Part shown: one piece after another, positions 36,540 to 48,147 of the stretch
Layout: each line of letters starts with the position of its first letter
Position numbering within the stretch: position 1 is the stretch's first letter
Source: Gonocerus acuteangulatus
Taxonomy: Eukaryota; Arthropoda; Insecta; Hemiptera; Coreidae
Direction: 5' to 3'
Assembly: GCA_946811695.1 (NCBI GenBank)
Contig: OX328123.1
Coordinates: 122,601,118-122,665,117 of the forward strand
Length of the DNA stretch: 64,000 bases
Notes under the pieces: model-generated
Databases searched by the model: none
Told to the model about the DNA's origin: nothing
The model's input: only the letters and a program-made list of their open reading frames with translations
Made by a program: the position numbers and the translations under genes

Positions 36540-37867
36540 TTAAGAATGTGGAACACGTCGAGAACAGTTAAGAGTATTACATTTGTTATTTAATTTATTT
36601 GACTTGGCACTCAAAAATACATTTTGAATTATACATCTCTCCACCCACTGAGTAAAATATTACTTTCTTTAAATTGAATAATTGTTGTTTTTCGTTTGTT
36701 TTTTTTTTGTAATACAAAACCCGTTTATCTTCCAATATAATTATTCTATTGTTTTGGTAAGGGCTCATTCGCCTCATCGCAATAAAATTCTTTAAAAATG
36801 AGATCTAAATGAGAACAATTCAAGTGCCTAGAAGTGTTTCCCCAAAATCGGGCGTGTGCGACGGAGGAACGAATAAACCAACCTTGGGGTATGTAGGCAA
36901 TCCTCAAAACCTTTTCTCCCAGCTTGCCCCAAGACGAACACAGCGGGGTGGTTCGTGATGACGTCGAGAGGTCAAGAAAGGGGGACCTATTATTTCATTA
37001 TTCTACCCAAAATCAGAGACAAAATCACTCATATATTTTTCGGGTTGTGGGGATTAAAGGGGGTGGGGATTTGAGGATGAGTGGTGGAGGTGGGGGATAA
37101 AACATGTTAACCTACTGTGAACTGGTTAAACTTTTAACCATTTTTATATAAGCCTTATGAAAGACTGCCTTTTCATAATATCGTTTAGTTTTTTCCGTTC
37201 CTCAGAAACAAAGCAGAAGCGACATATGTATAGGCCAAAGGACGTTTTTTCTTTCTTTTTTTTATTCAGCATCGATTCCCGATATTTGGAAGTTTTTATT
37301 GGAGAAACCAGGTATAAATTCTCAATACTGGAGTAATATTAATGTTCTAGAACTGGAATTAAGTTGTTTCAAAAGCATTTTTATAGGGAAATGTGAAGAG
37401 AGTGGCTAGAACATTTGAAGATCCTCATTATTAAGGACTTGAAGTTGTTGAACTTTGCGCTAATGAATACAAACTTTAATTCCTTTAGTTATAATATAAT
37501 CAAAGAAGTTTGGAGAAACATCCACTCCAGCAGAGAACAAAAAACTAAAATTTCGTGCATGAAACAATCCTTTGTATTTGTCTTTTATTATTTTGATATT
37601 CCTTACTCTTATATATTTTATTTCAGGCGGCAACATTTACATCAGCATTCTTGGAATTAAACATTTTTTTCGAAAAATTTAGCCAATTGACTTGAAACAT
37701 AGGTTCAGAATGTATTAGAATTAATTATTTTCGTTTCATAGTTGTAAAACTCGAAGAGTGTCACCAATAGAATTACGCCCACGCTTTTCGAAAGGTCAAA
37801 CAATGCATACATTTGAAAAGGCTGGAAAGCCTTGAATAAAAATAAAAACGTGTAAGGAAACTCCTAC
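36540..37867. other. No recognised feature; G-rich patch
   Basis: 36820-37110 is less AT-rich, with several GGGG runs (GGGGATTAAAGGGGGTGGGG near 37048). If the minus-strand exon at 37868-38095 is real, this would be intron or downstream sequence. Confidence 0.3.
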
Positions 37868-38095
37868 CGTTACTGTCAGTTTGTGGTACTTCTCATGTTG
37901 CTGGGCGTCTCCATTCCTGCTCCAATTTTCTACGTTTGGCGACTTGGATATTACTCCTCCACAATCTTCATTGTGCCTTGAGAGCGTAAACGCGGCGTGG
38001 CTCAAAACTAGAATAGACTGCGCTAATTGAAATCGCTTTAGGCTGTACGAAGCACCAGGGAGGGAGTATATGAAATGCTTGTCGGAGTACAGAGC
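37868..38095 (-). CDS. Candidate host exon, unidentified protein
   Basis: A 228-base open segment (76 codons) on the minus strand. It is preceded by a good acceptor (CGTTTTTTTCAG, AG at 38097-38096) and followed by a possible donor G|GTAGGAGT at 37867. Both boundaries are phase 0. Codons use more G and C than the surroundings. It reads ALYSDKHFIYSLPGASY..., then LAQSILVLSHAAFTLSRH and ends HKLTVT. I see no known domain, no repeat elsewhere in the window and no TE motif. An alternative donor (ACA|GTAACG) lies nine bases earlier. Neighbouring exons were not found, so this could be chance. Confidence 0.4.
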
Positions 38096-39640
38096 CTGAA
38101 AAAAACGCACGTTAAAATTCGTACATTTATTTATTAAAATTAATAAGACACAAAATAAAATGGATGGGGGATGGATGAACCTGATTTGATCTTAAATCTC
38201 TTTGGTTAAAGATGTCCAAATTGTTTCTGCTAGAAGATTAGAAACCACCCTGCAACCTCTTTCAACAAAGTAAGATAATGAAAAAGGCAATCAAAAACAT
38301 GCGAATAGAAAAAAGTATTTTTTTTTTTTTTTGGTTTTTGGTCCCTGGCAAATTGGGAAACTAGGAAAATTCGCAGCGTCCAATATATTGCTAAAATAGT
38401 TTAATTCTGACAAGAAACCCCCGTTCACATATCAGGAACCCTCAATTCACGATTAATTCAATGGAAACCTTGTAGGCCGTCAGAGACCCTTCGGGGTCTA
38501 TATGGGCCGCTTTAAAATATCTGGCAAAGGCAAACTCACTTCACCGAAAATCACGTACGAAACGAACGCTTCCAAAAATTCAAGCAATTATTTCTCCAAA
38601 TGTGTCGATCCTACCGTGAGAAACGTTTATATAGAAACTATATGTAATATTTATATATATAGAAAATATATTTTAATGCTGAATATTTACCACAATGTTT
38701 CAACCGTATTTTAAATATTCAACAAAATATACGAAAAGTCCAAATCTTCATGTCAGTCAATGGAATATGTTTTTTTACCCATACTTAAATTTATAAATCT
38801 TACTTTTCTTACGTTATTAATAAATTTGTAAATAAAAAAACTGTTCTCATCACTATATGGTGTTTGAATAACAGAAACAAACACAATAAAAGAAACAAAG
38901 TGTTTTCATTTTTCTCATGAAATTCTTTCATGAATGCAACCTCCAAACCTGTATTCCTTCGGAAAGCGTAAAATTGCAATAAAATAATTGAATAACTTTT
39001 GTATTTTGTGTTATTCCAATTTTTATTGTATTACCAAGACTTTCCCGTCATCTGAAAGTGTTGGATTTGACATGAATGAAACCATGTTGACATTATTTTC
39101 TCACTTCATTTTCCTATTTAATATATTCTACCGTGGTTCCTAAAAAGGACCGTGATTCAGAGGGCTTACATCCAATGAAAGGAATATATTTTCCTGCAAA
39201 CCTCTTATAATATCTCAAAATCTGCGACGATTCTGGCAAGACGATGGCTTGAATGCCAAAAGCAGTCGATTATTTATTTTTATTGAGAATAAATTACAGG
39301 CGATTAGTCTCTGAATAGAAGGAATTTTATTTCGGCACTTATCAGTGAGTTGATTCCCCTTTAGGCATATTTTATAGCGGCTTACAAACCATTTTGACTT
39401 AAATGGGTCACAACGGTGCGAACTAAGAATAATTAAGTTGTTCTCTTATTTTTGTACCTTTGATTCCAACCGCATGAACGTTTTAATGCCACCTTTAGCG
39501 TGTTTCCTCCCTTCCGAAAGGGTAAAACCTGTTTATTCCCGTTTATTCTAAGATACCTTAAGCTTGCAAGAAATGCTCACGATTCAGGTTTCTACCTGCG
39601 GAAGGTTCTCTAAGGAATAGGCTGTAACCATATTTTATTT
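38096..39640. other. No recognisable feature
   Basis: AT-rich, single-copy-looking. If 37868-38095 is an exon this is intronic or upstream DNA. No second exon with plausible splice sites was recognised. Confidence 0.35.
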
Positions 39641-39649
39641 TATTTAGAT

Positions 39650-39710
39650 TAAGTGCTCCTGAAGAGGCGTCACAGCGACGTGAAACATGTAGAGCCTAAT
39701 AAAAGAGTAC
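39650..39710 (+). ncRNA. Hammerhead-ribozyme-like motif next to Penelope element
   Basis: CTGAAGA at 39659-39665 matches the hammerhead core CUGANGA. GAAA follows at 39682-39685, separated by a stem CGTC-ACAGC-GACG. The motif is followed by AATAAAAGAG. Penelope-like elements are known to carry hammerhead motifs in their pseudo-LTRs, and this one lies about 60 bases before a Penelope coding remnant. The helix next to the core is not perfectly paired and stems I and III are unclear, so activity is unproven. Confidence 0.35.
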
Positions 39711-39744
39711 AGAAGAAAGAAAGTGTGTTTTTATAAAATTGACC

Positions 39745-40611
39745 TTCTGCCACAGATGAATATATTAAACTATTTAGATCTAACCATCACTAGGGATGGG
39801 AATAAACATACATTTGGGAAAACCGTCATCAACAGATATAGTCATTCCCAATTCTTCGTTCCACCATTACTCACACAAATTGTCAGCTATTCATAGCTAC
39901 ATAAATAGACTTTTAAATATCCCGTTACCGCAAAATAATTACGATAAGGAATTGCAAGAAATTTATCACATAGCAGTGACAAATGGCTATACAACCAGGG
40001 AGGTCGATAAAATTATAACACGGAAAAAAACAAATAAACTCAAAGCCCAGTTAGATAACAAATTAATTAATCATAGTATTGATAGGTGGTGGTCCATACC
40101 GTACCTTGGAGCATTGTCAGAAAAAATAGCTAATATTTTAAAGAAAACTGGTTTGCGTGTGGCTTTCAAGAGCAATGATAACCTAAAAAATTACATTGTT
40201 AGTGTAAAGGACCCTGTAGACTTAAGAGACCGCTCAGGGGTTTATAAAATATGCTGTGGAGAGTGTGGCGCATCTTATGTGGGAAGGACTTCTCGGAAGC
40301 TAAGGGTACGGTGCAAAGAGCATTTACGAAAAGGGGAGTCCGTTTTCTATGAACACCTTATAAAGGAGAACCACCTTAAGGCCCCTACGATGACCCTATT
40401 AGCCAGAGAACACGACTACAAAAAAGTAAAAATATTAGAAAACATTTTTATTAAATTGGAAACCAGCAAGAAGGATAATTTAAACATCCAACGGGAAGTA
40501 GTGTGCCCCTTTTTGTCAAGTGAACCTCTCCCGTCGTTTATGACTAGTCCCACCCTCACCAGTCCTAGCCCGAACACAGCCCTGGTAACAACTATCACTG
40601 CACGGAGGTAG
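39745..40611 (+). pseudogene. Penelope-like element: C-terminal part with GIY-YIG domain
   Basis: Starts in the RT C-terminal region (NILNYLDLTITRDGNKHTFG, 39751-39810), then loses frame by a small deletion and continues as KPSSTDIVIP. A long intact stretch follows: a linker (SIPYLGALSEKI, LRVAFKSNDNLKN, VKDPVDLRD) and the nuclease core SGVYKICCGECGASYVGRTS (GVY...YVG, 40237-40297) with RKLRVRCKEHL. About 90 further residues end in a Pro/Thr-rich tail and a stop at 40609. The catalytic RT is absent (5' truncation). The nominal ATG at 39796 is out of the true upstream frame. It is distinct in sequence from the element at 18130. Confidence 0.85.
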
Positions 40612-40675
40612 ATATAAGTTCACAATTGTAATTATACATATATTATATAGTTAGCAAAAATATTATGTCCCTTTT

Positions 40676-40796
40676 GTGTATATGGATGTGTGTATGTATA
40701 TGTGAGTATGTGTGTGTCTGTGTGTGTGTAGTCGTATGTATACAAATGTATATGTATCCTTGTGTGTTTGTGTATGTATGTATATATGTGTGTATA

Positions 40797-40845
<49 letters not shown>

Positions 40846-40880
40846 ATATATATATATGTGTGTGTGTGTATATGTGGATA
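40676..40880. repeat. Compound (TG)n/(TA)n microsatellite
   Basis: Interspersed TGTG and TATG runs around a pure TA core (40800-40837). All open frames here on both strands are low-complexity artefacts. Confidence 0.95.
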
Positions 40881-41760
40881 TATATGCACATATATGGTAT
40901 TGTAAGGCCCCGTTTTCCCTTTGGCCTTGTTAAGTGAATAAGGATGAGAGAAAAGGTTGGCTGTCCATCTCTAGAGATGTGAGAACCACGAATCCGCCAA
41001 CGTTGCGTCTGGGATGTTGGCACTGCACGTGGCTGATTCGTAAGATTCCTGGAAGATCTAAGACCTGACAAGAGTTTCTAGTTCAATCACCTAGTGCAAT
41101 CACTAGTGCAAAAGCAGGAGTGGGGTACAAGGGGTTTAAAAAGAGCTGGCTTACCTCCGACCGGGCAGAGTTTGCATCCGTTCCTGAGACTTCGGCCCAG
41201 ATGCTGTTCAGAGGTAGGCCAGTTCCAAATTCTCTATAATATCCCCAAATGATCATATTTGATAACTCTACCTATCTGTCTCTCTCACTCAACCTTTTCT
41301 CTCCTCGTAGCAATGGTTTATGATATTTATGTTTGTATCCTCTGTGTAAATTATAGTTTTAAAAAGGAATTTCCGCTTCTCTAAAATATTTCCCCATTGT
41401 CTATATCTCTAAATCCCGTCCTTGCTAATCAGTCCCTTACAGTATTATAGCTATAGTAATAATACAATATAAAGTTACATTATTTTAAAAAACTTCATTT
41501 AGACACCTTAGTTTATGAATTGTAATTATTTACTAAAAAACTGTAATCTATAACATTATGTTCCAATTTTTACTATTACCGTTTGCTTCATATATTCTAA
41601 CTATTAATTATAACATTATGTTCTAATCTATACTTTCACCGTTTGCTTTATAAATTCTAACTATTAATTAGAATAATTAGACTAATTACTGTCCAACAAC
41701 AGTCAAACAATATTAATTGTTATTAAGGAGTCAAACAATATTAATGCATGTTTTTATTTG
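40881..41760. other. Unassigned; possibly Penelope pseudo-LTR sequence
   Basis: Lies between the Penelope coding remnant and a second hammerhead-like motif. A GC-richer part (40900-41220) is followed by AT-rich DNA with a tandem-like TTCTAACTATTAATTA duplication (about 41590-41670). No open frame of note. Confidence 0.3.
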
Positions 41761-41764
41761 TTGT

Positions 41765-41830
41765 TAGCACCTGATGATGGCACATTTGTGTTGAAAGGCC
41801 TAGTGCAAAATAAAGAAAATTTGTGGGAAG
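41765..41830 (+). ncRNA. Hammerhead-ribozyme-like motif 2
   Basis: CTGATGA at 41771-41777, a stem GGCAC-ATTT-GTGTT with wobble closing, then GAAA at 41793-41796 and, downstream, AATAAAGAAAATTTG. It has the same layout as 39650-39710 (core, GAAA, AATAAA). One extra base sits between the core and stem II, so folding must be tested. Confidence 0.3.
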
Positions 41831-41886
41831 ACTGAATTTTGTTTCCACCCTCTGGAATTAAGCATCCCCACTACCGGAAAACCTCA

Positions 41887-41889
<3 letters not shown>

Positions 41890-41932
<43 letters not shown>

Positions 41933-44206
41933 TATTTGTCTGTTCGCTCATTTCTGGCTTCCCTAATGGTCCGATTGTGATGGAATTTGGTACAAAAGTC
42001 CGTCTTCCAATTTGAAAGGTCAAGTTCGTTAACCAGCAGAATCCGCCCACTGGAAGATGGCGTTTGGGGCGAAATTCGCGCAAACAAAATCGTAACGCTT
42101 ACGTTTTTGAGTCCATAAGCTTGTAAGTACTCGTTTTATAGGCTTCTTGGGCTAGGAAAACGAATGAAACCATTTTCAAGGCCGTTTTCTTTAACCGTTT
42201 TCGAGAAAATTGGAAAAATAATTTTTGAATACCGTTTTTGGTTTGGGTACTTAGAATCAATGGATTCAGTTGAAACATTTTCTGCATGTTCTAATTTCAT
42301 TAAAACTATGTTGAAATTTTGGTTACGTTTGGAGTTAAGGAAGGGTTAGAATAAAATATTTTATTAACAGACATAAAAAGTTTTGGTAACTTTGTATACT
42401 TTCCTCAATATTTCGAAAAAGGTTGAGAATATTGGCAAACGCAGAGTTACCATGCGAAAGCTTACTAAATGTTCTACAAAAATGGTTCTGATGAAAGTTT
42501 TGATTAGGCGATGTCAATCGGAGAAATAAGTGCTTAAACTTTGAAGTAATTGATTTCGTTTATTCGAACGGTTCTTTTTGTTTGTTTTTATTCTTTGTTG
42601 TTTTTTCATTGCTTATAGTTAGATAATGTATTTGACAATATAACAGATTAATTAAAATAAGAAAAACAATTCATTGTTAAAAATATATCAGGCTGTACCG
42701 TATGAAATGTCAGTTTTGGATTTGCCGATTTCCTTCAAATGTCTTGAAACTGTCGAGGCTCCTACTACGAGATCTTTGGCATATTCCCTAGTGTTTGCAA
42801 TTGCTTATAGTAGTCAAATGTATTTGCCAATAAAACAGGATACGTATAATTAGAAACGATGTTTTATTTTTGCGGAATCTTGGGATTCTCAGATGCCGTA
42901 TGAATATCTATTAGGCCCCCTTCGTAGATTTTCCTTAATATCTCGAAAAGGGTTAGGAAATCGTGGTAAGTAAAATATAACAGTTCGAAAGCTTACTGAA
43001 TTCTCCACAAAAAATGTTTTGAAGAAATGTTTGATGGAGTTTCGTTTATTTAAACGGATCTATTTGTGTGTTTCCCGCAGTTTTTGTTTTCACTTTTTTT
43101 GTACTTGCTTATAGCAGTCAAATGTATTTGTCAGTAAACAGGATACGTATAATTAGAATCAATATTTTGTTTGTTAGAATTCAAAGATGCCGTATGAATA
43201 TCTAGATTACAGTACTGGTGTTGAATTGTTCTAAGTATTCCCTATTTTCATCTGTTGCCGATAGTTTTTTATTGTTAGTAGTTTTTTCTTATTGATTGTA
43301 GAATATAAATCTATTTGGCTATAAAACAGGATACGTAAAATTAGTAACAATATTTCGGAGATTTCTGAGCGAAATGCCTTTAAGATTTTCTACCACCACG
43401 AACGGCGTTTTTCCTCTATTTTTATCCACTAGATAGGCTTTATTTGGCATATTATTCTATATATGTTTTATTTAGCAGGGGATTCTGATGAAATTTCGTG
43501 TTTTTGCTGTGGATTTTAATTACGATGTGTCTAAGATTGGGTAACATTAGCGAATCTACATAGTTAAGAACCGACGACGGAGGTTGACTTCTTGCTATGA
43601 TTTAGTCTACATATCTATATTAAGTCCTAAATCCAAAAAATAAACTTCACAACGGTTAGATACTATGAGGGAATGGGGAGTGGGGTCAGTGCCCGTACAA
43701 ACATAAGGTCCGCAGGATATTTACCTGCTAAAAGTTAATCCTCAAGAGCTGTAAATATACCCCCAGGTATCTGCCGACACAAATACAAAGCCTAGGCGGA
43801 GAGCACCCTCCGCTTTTTTTTTGTTGCTTTTTTTAATTTTTTAATTGCTTATAGTTGGATAATGTATTTGACAATAAAACTGGTTAAGTAAAATAACAAA
43901 AACAATTTATTGTTAGAAATATAGATTTCCAAGATTCCAAGACCTTGTAACTAGCGGGACCTAGTGTTAGCCGACCCTTCCAGGTAAGATCGTATATCAT
44001 GTCCTTTCAAGACCTTTCAAGACTTTACTACACACAGGAATGGCGTTAGTGACCTTAAGGGTTGACACGCCATTATAATAATTAATTAAAAAAAAAAGAC
44101 TGGTGGAACCAAAATAATAACTGCATCTATTTTAATCTTTCCAAATTAGACTAGGGATATGAACGGAACCGCGCTAAGATGATGCAGTTCCTGCGAGACA
44201 GACTTT
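41890..44206 (+). mobile_element. Family A element, copy 4 (5' end missing)
   Basis: Begins in the (TA)n tract (41890-41930). It continues with TTTGTCTGTTCGCTCATTTC and the TTCAAATTGG-like block, then several internal repeats, and ends GCAGTTCCTGCGAGACAGAC at 44186-44205 before a T run. The 5' hairpin is lost: the copy starts abruptly beside ACCTCAATATAATATATA. Confidence 0.6.
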
Positions 44207-45158
44207 TTGGTTTGGGAACTTAAAATCATGGGATTCAGTTGAAACATTTTTTGCATGTTCGAATTTCATCAAAACTAATATGTTAAAATTTTGGTTACCT
44301 TTGGAGTTAAGGAAGGATTAGAATAAAATATTTTATTAACAGATATGAAAAGTTTTGGGAACTTCGTATACTTTCCCTAATATCTCGAAAACGGTTGGGA
44401 AATTGTGATAAGAGGTCAGAAACTATTTGAAAATCTAAAATCTCTACAAAAAAAGATTCTAAAACACTAATACGTTCAAATTTTGGTTACGTTTGGAGAA
44501 AAGAAAGGGTTAGACAATCTTGGGAAGCAGAAGGGGTGACAATCTTGGGAAGCAGAAGGTTACCATTCGAAAGCTTACTAAATGCTCTACAAAAAAGGTT
44601 CTAAAGAAAGTTTTAATTAGGCGATGTCAATCGGAGAAATAAGTGCTTAAAACTTTAAAGTAATTGATTTCGTTTATTCGAACGGTTCTTTTTGTCTGTT
44701 TTTATTCCTTGTTATTTTTTAATTGCTTATAGTTGGATAATGTATTTTACAATAAAACAGATTAAGTAAAATAAGAAAAACAATTTATTGTTAGAAATAT
44801 AGCTTGCCAAGAGAAAGAGATTCGATGACGTCTTTTGAATATTTTCAAGTGCCTTTATGCTGTTGGTTTTTTTATTTTATTTTTTAATTGATTTTATTTG
44901 TAGAATTATTATCTACTATAGTAAAAGAACACAAGAAAATGTGAAAATTTTGATAGTTTCCAATGCATTGAAACGTATGAAATGAAGTATCTGTAGAAGG
45001 GGATTCTAGAGTCTGTCGGACCCGACCAGGTAAAGTCATAAATCCCTTTGAACAAAGGCCGAGCAAAATATTATCTGTTTCTATTTTAAGCTTTTCAAAT
45101 GATAATAGGCATATGAACGGAACCGCGCTAAGATGATGCAGTTCCTGCGAGTCGGACT
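44207..45158 (+). mobile_element. Family A element, copy 5 (tandem 3' fragment)
   Basis: Directly abuts copy 4: its first bases (TTTTTGGTTTGGGAACTTA) are internal family A repeat, not an element end. It finishes with CGCGCTAAGATGATGCAG, the hairpin, and GAGTCGGACTTTTTT at about 45158. A 3' end joined to internal repeat suggests tandem copying or insertion of one copy into another. Confidence 0.6.
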
Positions 45159-45639
45159 TTTTTCTGCTGATATTATTGTACTAGACCAAATAACTGATAG
45201 CAATAATGAATCGCGTTGATATTATACCACACCGATGTACGGAATACAGCCAATTAAATTACAGCTGGTCCAGTGATCCAAGATATGCTAATCAACTGTC
45301 ACAAGGCAATAGATTGTTGGAGGATAGGCCGAACCACAGCTGATTGAATAGGCACAAGCACCGCATTGATAACGGCAATGGAATGGTTATTGTGTATTTA
45401 CATGTGCACAATTGATATGATCTTGGGCCTAAAGGTGCGTTATTAGATTGCTCATCAAATATCAGGCTGACGTCTTTCTCATTGAAATATTAGCGCGTTT
45501 CCTATTCCTCCATATTGAAGAAAACCCGCTTGTTTTATTCACTCGATAACGCAGTCCAGGACTGTTGACGTTTGACAAGATACAAATCAGGAAGACATTA
45601 TTCGTTAAAATGAATGTACTGTATCTAATTCTCTCTCCC
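45159..45639. other. Unassigned sequence before the third hammerhead-like motif
   Basis: About 480 bases with no open frame of note. TTAGCGCGTTTCCTATTCCTC at 45490 resembles a worn family A 5' end, but is too short to call. Confidence 0.25.
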
Positions 45640-45690
45640 ATCGATAGACCTGAAGATGGCTTGTTATTGATGCCGAAACATCGGCAAAAA
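45640..45690 (+). ncRNA. Hammerhead-ribozyme-like motif 3
   Basis: CTGAAGA at 45650-45656, a stem GGC...GCC, GAAA at 45675-45678. GAT (45642-45645) can pair with ATC after GAAAC, giving an outer helix. It is followed by AATAAAAAATTG. It is again one base off the ideal core-to-stem spacing. No Penelope coding sequence is adjacent, so it may be a solo pseudo-LTR. Confidence 0.3.
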
Positions 45691-45761
45691 AATATAATTT
45701 CTAATAAAAAATTGCTATAAAAAAATGGTCGTATAAATAGAATTTTTTTTAATAAATGTAA

Positions 45762-46903
45762 CTAGCTGACTAACCGTGCTTCACAACGGCCGATAAGTAG
45801 TTTTTATATTGTGTTAAATAAGGTATGAGCAAAATAAACGCTACTACATAATTTTGTAAAGCTTATTATTGACGGTGCTTGTTTCCATTTGGGGGTAAAC
45901 AGAGGCAAATTCACGTTGAAATGAATAACTAACAACTTTAAATGAATAACTAACAACTTTGAAGTTTTAATCACTCATCTCTTTGATTAACATCGCCCCA
46001 CCAAACATTACAACAGAATCTTTTTAGTAGAGAATTTAGTAACCTTTCGAATAGCCGCCTTCCACTTACTACGATTTCCCAACCGTTTTCGAGATATTTT
46101 AGAAAATATACTGAGATCCGAAAACTCTGTATCACCATTAATACAATTTTTTTCCATATACCTCTTACCTCTAAACGATAACAAAGTTTAAATATCTTAG
46201 ATTAGATGAATGCCAAATACCTGGTTCAAGTATCAAGTGAACCAATCATCGTTTCTGAATACCCAAACAGAAAATTCGTTTGGAAAAGTATTTCTATCAC
46301 TTTTTCTCGTAAATGGTTACAGAAATCGCTTAAAAATGGTTTCATTCGTTTTTCTACGTTAAGGAACCTATTAACGAGACCCTGCAAGCATATGGACTCG
46401 AAGATGTAAGCGCTCCGATTTTTTCGGGCAAAAAAGGGCCCGGGATATTATTACCTCGGATGGACCATCACCAGGTACATCGTAAACTCTATGGGGAACA
46501 AGTTGAAATGTACCGCACTTAAAATAGTAATTTATTCCCTCATAGCGTAAACTTTATGAGGGACAGTTTATTTCTAGTAATTGAAGGTCTTCCATCATAG
46601 TTGAAATTAACCTCAATTAAAAATAATACTATGAAATAGATAATGTACGGCAACAGCTGTTCTCTATCGTCCTAGCAACGCATGCTAGCTAGGCTTGCCT
46701 GCTCTAACCAACTAAAACTTTAAACCCCTCTAAAAATACTTAAAAATTCGAATATCAAAAAATCCTTTCTTAGCGAGCGTCTACGTTCTATAATGAGTGT
46801 CCAAGCAAAATTTCAAATTTTTCTGTCGAGCGGTTTGGGCTGGGGGATGATAGGTCAGTGAGTGAGTGAGTCAGTCAGTGGTATTTGATAAGTATATAGT
46901 AGA
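45762..46903 (-). mobile_element. Short non-autonomous Helitron containing family A-like sequence
   Basis: The 3' end on the minus strand is GCACGGTTAGTCAGCTAG ending 45762, followed by host T, with an upstream hairpin CCGT-TGTGAAGC-ACGG. The 5' end is TCTACTATATACTTATCAAA from 46903, followed by GACTGACTCACTCACTCACTG and CCCAGCCCAAACCGCTCG, words common at arthropod Helitron 5' ends. The base before TC is G, not A. Its middle (45960-46440) is a diverged family A internal repeat. No coding capacity. Confidence 0.6.
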
Positions 46904-47442
46904 CAAATGTTTTATAAATTTTCATAAAAACTAATAAATATTTTTGGCCAAAAAATAATTTAACTAACATTAAAAGAGGAAAGATAGAAAATAATCGGGT
47001 ATGCATCTTGTGCTTTTGTGTGTGTTTGTATACCTATGTATAGATGTGTTTATATGTGTGTGCAAGTGTTAGCTTGTGCCCGAATGTATATGAGCATTAT
47101 TGAGATAGATTTTACTTTTTGGTTCTCAAATTTTTACAGAAATCAACTTGAAAATTAATCAACTTTTTTTGTACCAATTGAACATACGTGTGATGGTTAA
47201 TTTTTGTCGCTAGTTGGTCATGCACCCACTACTGTTTTTTTTTTTTTTTTTTTTTTGTTTTTTTTTGTTTTTTTTAATCGTATGAAGAATATTGTATATT
47301 TTTTCTGAATATTTAAAAATCAATCACGCAATTCCAAATATCGTCAATTCATGTCGTCATTATACCGAGTCCCTATACTGGAGCAACATCAGGTACAGAC
47401 GTTTCTGGAAGCATTTCAAGTGATATAATACCACCTTCAAAA
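46904..47442. other. Unassigned; T-rich run
   Basis: GT-rich simple sequence near 47020-47090 and a long interrupted T run at 47227-47277. The latter could be an A tail of a minus-strand retroposon that I cannot otherwise define. Confidence 0.3.
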
Positions 47443-48146
47443 CCCTTCAAAAAATTGAAAATTGAAAATTCTCGTCCAGTAGCAATTATACCAATAATAT
47501 CAAAAATATTTGAGCAAGCCATAAGTACAAGACTAGTAAGCTGGATTGAACAAAAAAGCATTCTTGCAGAAAATCAATATGGTTTCCGTAAAAAGAAATC
47601 GGCCGTTAATGCAATAATAAGACTGACAAATGAAATTAGGGAAAAAATAGACAAGAAAGAAAAATGTATAGCTATATTTGCTGATCTTTCAAAAGCATTC
47701 GATCTGGTTGATCATGAAATATTAATAAAAATATTACAGGCTTTTGGTATTCGAGGAAACGCAAAAAACCTTTTAGAATCGTATCTAAATAATACGAAGC
47801 AATATGTGGTAGTAAATAGCGATTGCAATAGATCAGAAATGAAAAATGTAAAGAGAGGTGTCCCACAAGGTTCTGTATTGGGTCCGCTGCTTTTCCTACT
47901 CTACATAAATGACTCAGTGTCTTATTTAGAAAATGTTAAAGTTTTTCTCTATGCAGATGACGTAAGAATTTTTGTTTCGGGAAAGACACATGAAGAAGTT
48001 AAAAGGACATCAGAACAGACACTAGACAAACTGGATACATGGATCAAAAGTAATAAATTAAAACTTAATATAGAAAAAACAAAATATATACATTGTTCAG
48101 CAATAGGAACAAATGAAAAATCTTTAGATATAGCTATTGATCAAAC
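47443..48146 (+). pseudogene. CR1/L2-like LINE reverse transcriptase fragment
   Basis: Central RT domain of a non-LTR retrotransposon, intact over about 230 codons. Visible motifs are SRPVAIIPIISKIFEQ (domain 1-2), QYGFRKKKSA, the first catalytic aspartate in FADLSKAFDLVD, RGVPQGSVLGPLLFLLYIND, the YADD box (FLYADDVRIF), and LNIEKTKYI. Endonuclease and N-terminus are missing (5' truncation). The frame is cut at 48146 by a family A insertion. The last ~20 codons of the apparent frame belong to that insertion. CR1/L2 placement is by motif impression only. Confidence 0.85.
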
Positions 48147-48147
48147 A

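Noticed and set aside
39796..39830. ATG at 39796 as a true Penelope start codon
   Set aside because: The upstream conserved residues (LDLTITRDGNKHTFG) are in another frame; the ATG is created by the frame loss. The element is 5' truncated.
40632..41071. Overlapping open frames on both strands rich in Tyr/Ile/His/Thr
   Set aside because: They translate the TG/TA microsatellite and carry no complexity outside it. The same applies to frames at 4052, 8785, 18042, 21250-21676, 24235, 29100, 30226 and 49248.
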